Below, piece by piece: positions 9,114-10,874 of a stretch of DNA of 10,874 bases. The notes under the pieces are model-generated. The model saw only the letters and a list, made by a program, of their open reading frames with translations. It was not told the DNA's origin and ran no database searches. Every line of letters begins with the position of its first letter. Position 1 is the stretch's first letter. The stretch lies in NCBI GenBank assembly GCA_008501785.1, contig QQUD01000513.1:1-10874 (forward strand). The letters run 5' to 3'. Origin of the DNA: Chloroflexota bacterium. GTDB lineage: Bacteria; Chloroflexota; Anaerolineae; Promineifilales; Promineifilaceae. The position numbers were made by a program, and so were the translations under genes.

Positions 9114-9151
9114 TGGGTTATTAACTTTATTCATTTGGGGATATAGAAAAT
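9095..9151. promoter_or_regulatory. 13-bp perfect inverted repeat across the lyase promoter and start codon
   Basis: ATTTTCTATATCC (9095-9107) fills the spacer between the putative -35 and -10. Its exact reverse complement, GGATATAGAAAAT (9139-9151), covers part of the ribosome binding site and the first bases of the ATG. The arm centres are 44 bp apart, about four helical turns. If transcription starts upstream of 9095 the mRNA could hide the ribosome binding site in a hairpin. If it starts near 9120 the arms are better read as two operator half-sites. Which applies cannot be told from sequence. Confidence 0.5.
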
Positions 9152-10607
9152 GACAAATTTTGAATTACCGGCTAAAGGGCAGTCGAAAACGGCCGTTTTA
9201 ACTAAAATGCAGTCCATGCGTGCCACAGACGTGGCTTGGCAAGATGGCAAAGCACTCAGCCTCGTCTACTTCGCCGGAGAAGAAGCCTCCTCTGTCATCA
9301 AAGAAGCATACACCATGTTCTTCTCCGAAAACGGTTTGAATCCAACCGCTTTCCCCAGTTTACGTCAATTTGAAACCGAAGTAGTGAGCATGAGCGCGGC
9401 TTTGCTGGGCGGTGATGAGCAGGTCGTCGGCAACATGACCTCAGGTGGCACCGAAAGTATCCTCATGACAGTTGTCACCGCACGCGAGTGGGCGCGAGTC
9501 AATAAGCCTCACATCACCGAGCCTGAAATGGTGTTGGGCGTTAGTGTTCATCCTGCATTTGAGAAAGCTTCCCACTATTTTGGTGTGAAGGTGGTTCATG
9601 TTCCTGTTGGTGATGATTTTCGTGTAGATGTTGACGCGATGGCAGCTGCTATCACGCCCAACACGATTTTGCTGGTGGGATCGGCCCCAGCTTACCCGCA
9701 CGGCATTGTAGACTCCATTCAAGAGATTGCAGCACTCGCATTGCAGCACAAAATATTGTGCCATGTCGATTCTTGCGTCGGTGGGTTTATGTTGCCGTTT
9801 GTGCGTAAATTGGGATATTCAGTGCCAGACTTCGATTTTCAAGTGCCGGGTGTGACCTCAATGTCGGCCGATTTACACAAATACGCTTATGCTGCCAAAG
9901 GTGCGTCAGTCATCCTCTACCGAAACCGAGAGATTCGACGACACCAGCTTTTTGCATATTTAGATTGGCCGGGTGGCATTTATGCATCGGCTGGCATGTC
10001 GGGCACGCGCCCGGGTGGGGCAATTGCAGCTGCATGGGCAATCCTCAATTATTTGGGTGAGGAAGGTTATTTGGAGATTACGGAGAGGGTGATGAAAACG
10101 GCCGTAACCATCCGCACCGGTATCCAAAACATCCCAGACCTAAAAATCATCGGCACTCCCCACATGAGCATTATGGCCGTGGCATCCGGCACACTCAACA
10201 TCTACGAAGTCGGCGACGAAATGGCCGTTCGTGGCTGGTTTATCGACCGCCAGCAATTCCCGCCCACGCTGCATATCACTATCAATCAAGTGCATGTCAC
10301 TCGAGCCAACCAATTCCTCACAGATTTAGCCGAATCAACCGCCAAAGTACGCAAACCATCCTTGCAAAAAATGAGCAATTCATTGATTGTCAAAGCCGCG
10401 AATGCGGCAACCAGATATTTACCACAATCTTGGGTGAGCAAGCTCACAAAAAACGCCTCAACTATGTTAGGTGGGGGTGACGATGGCGGGGTGCCACAGC
10501 GATCAGCTGCCATGTATGGCATGATGGGATCTTTACCCAATCGGGGTGATATTCGTGAGGTCGTTTTAGACTTGCTGGAACAATTTACAATGCCACCATC
10601 CAAGTAG
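9150..10607 (+). CDS. PLP-dependent lyase/decarboxylase, sphingosine-1-phosphate lyase-like
   Basis: A 485-residue fold-type I PLP enzyme of the group II decarboxylase family. Its motifs run parallel to sphingosine-1-phosphate lyase: NPTAFPSLRQFETEVV (64-79), MTSGGTESILM (96-106, phosphate and cofactor binding), HVDSCVGGFMLPFVRKLGY (205-223, with Asp207 contacting the PLP ring nitrogen), SADLHKYAYAAKG (239-251, with Lys244 as the Schiff-base lysine) and SGTRPGG (284-290). The C-terminal AMYGMMGSLPNRGDIR segment is also typical. The family cleaves sphingoid-base phosphates to an aldehyde and phosphoethanolamine; close relatives decarboxylate amino acids such as glutamate or aspartate. No N-terminal membrane helix is present, so the enzyme should be soluble. 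GGGGA eight bases before the ATG supports the start. It is a single-gene unit between a terminator and a palindromic element. ACGGCCGT copies at 9189 and 10098 mark codon-use switches; the one at 10098 is the sharpest in the window. Family is secure; the exact substrate is inference. Confidence 0.9.
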   Translation: MTNFELPAKGQSKTAVLTKMQSMRATDVAWQDGKALSLVYFAGEEASSVIKEAYTMFFSENGLNPTAFPSLRQFETEVVSMSAALLGGDEQVVGNMTSGGTESILMTVVTAREWARVNKPHITEPEMVLGVSVHPAFEKASHYFGVKVVHVPVGDDFRVDVDAMAAAITPNTILLVGSAPAYPHGIVDSIQEIAALALQHKILCHVDSCVGGFMLPFVRKLGYSVPDFDFQVPGVTSMSADLHKYAYAAKGASVILYRNREIRRHQLFAYLDWPGGIYASAGMSGTRPGGAIAAAWAILNYLGEEGYLEITERVMKTAVTIRTGIQNIPDLKIIGTPHMSIMAVASGTLNIYEVGDEMAVRGWFIDRQQFPPTLHITINQVHVTRANQFLTDLAESTAKVRKPSLQKMSNSLIVKAANAATRYLPQSWVSKLTKNASTMLGGGDDGGVPQRSAAMYGMMGSLPNRGDIREVVLDLLEQFTMPPSK

Positions 10608-10826
10608 ACAACAACAGATTAAAGCAAAACCTCAGTTCAAACAAAATAAATGGGACACAGATTTTCACAGATCGGAACCGGGTTTTAGCGAAAATGCCTA
10701 ATATTTCTTCAAAATCTGTGTTTATCTGCGTTAACCTGCGTCCTTATTCATATCTCAAACTCAGGTTAAAAATCAGATTGTGGATTTCTCTGAAAAATCT
10801 GTTTATTAATCCAATCTGTTGTTGTC
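10607..10826. repeat. 14-bp perfect inverted repeats enclosing palindromic element copy 2
   Basis: GACAACAACAGATT (10607-10620) begins on the last base of the lyase stop codon. Its exact reverse complement, AATCTGTTGTTGTC, lies at 10813-10826. The 220-bp interval contains the dispersed element and a further imperfect hairpin (CAGATTGTGGATT against AATCCAATCTG, about 10773-10821), so the region is nested palindromes. It may be the outer boundary of a larger element or a convergent-gene terminator. Confidence 0.6.
10628..10768. repeat. Dispersed palindromic element, copy 2
   Basis: It shares with copy 1 the opening ATGGGACACAGAT and CACAGATCGG-type block, the inner AATCTGTGTTTATCTGC and the closing AACTCAGGT. 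Its ends, AACCTCAGTTCAAA (10628-10641) and TCTCAAACTCAGGTT (10753-10767), are imperfect inverted repeats of each other. No coding frame is seen. It lies 20 bp after the lyase stop and its right end supplies the stop codon of a minus-strand reading frame. Confidence 0.75.
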
Positions 10827-10831
10827 ATCAT
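10766..10831 (-). pseudogene. 21-codon reading frame with strong Shine-Dalgarno, apparently cut off by the palindromic element
   Basis: The minus strand has AGGAGA seven bases before an ATG at 10831, then MMTTTDWINKQIFQRNPQSD plus F and a TAA that belongs to the end of palindromic element copy 2. The upstream reading frame stops three bases before this ATG, which is a normal operon spacing. The excellent ribosome binding site suggests that a real gene starts here and is truncated by the element. The alternative is a genuine 21-residue peptide. I do not recognise the sequence, and no continuation is visible on the other side of the element. Confidence 0.4.
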
Positions 10832-10834
10832 GGC

Positions 10835-10874
10835 TTAATCTCCTGACACAGCCGGAGCACGCACCCCCTCAGTC
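10835..10874 (-). CDS. C-terminal end of an unknown gene (enters from the right edge)
   Basis: On the minus strand one frame is open from the window edge and ends ...TEGVRAPAVSGD at a TAA (10837-10835). The following short frame's Shine-Dalgarno overlaps its last codons, and the next ATG follows three bases after its stop. This spacing looks like an operon junction. Another frame is also open to a TGA overlapping that ATG, so the assignment is tentative, and twelve residues are too few to name a family. It would converge on the PLP lyase gene. Confidence 0.35.
   Translation of the reverse strand, partial: TEGVRAPAVSGD

Overview
The window reads as chromosomal sequence of an environmental bacterium of moderate GC content, most likely a Chloroflexota (Anaerolineae-type) member. 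That placement is inference: it rests on the SCP/CAP-plus-triple-LysM surface protein with P-T-P linkers, the lipoprotein built of PD40 (TolB-like) repeats, and the general mix of genes. No rRNA, tRNA or CRISPR array was seen.

Layout. The left edge (1-65, minus) holds the first 21 codons of a tyrosine-recombinase/integrase-like gene behind a strong Shine-Dalgarno. After a gene-free stretch comes a minus-strand class I SAM-dependent methyltransferase (385-1266). Across a divergent, hairpin-rich intergenic region lie ligA (NAD+-dependent DNA ligase, 1596-3659) and, 27 bp downstream, an actin-fold/ROK-like protein whose motif order looks circularly permuted (3687-4802). A dispersed palindromic element (4926-5075) precedes a PD40 beta-propeller lipoprotein (5105-6145). 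That gene converges, across a long inverted repeat, on a secreted and membrane-anchored CAP/LysM protein (6279-7625, minus). A soluble receiver-histidine kinase fusion (7860-8987) ends at a clear hairpin. Next is a sphingosine-1-phosphate-lyase-like PLP enzyme (9150-10607). The right edge carries a second copy of the palindromic element, nested in a 14-bp perfect inverted repeat, and two partial or short minus-strand reading frames, one of which appears to be cut off by the element.

The most unusual signal is not a gene. The palindromic octamer ACGGCCGT (usually AACGGCCGTT) occurs nine times between 2260 and 10105, in all three reading frames and in five genes. At most of these sites the base composition switches sharply from G/T-rich on the left to C/A-rich on the right, so codon usage changes in the middle of genes. 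A decayed copy (AACGGCTGTT, 3272) shows the same switch; two other partial copies do not. This resembles the HIP1 type of highly iterated palindrome, but with a strand-asymmetric mutational footprint. The footprint is what repeated breakage at the motif, followed by C loss on 3' single-stranded tails, would leave.

The genes do not form one obvious pathway. ligA and the ROK-like gene look co-transcribed. The lipoprotein, the CAP/LysM protein and the signalling kinase are envelope and sensing functions. The PLP lyase is a stand-alone unit with its own promoter and a striking inverted repeat over its control region.
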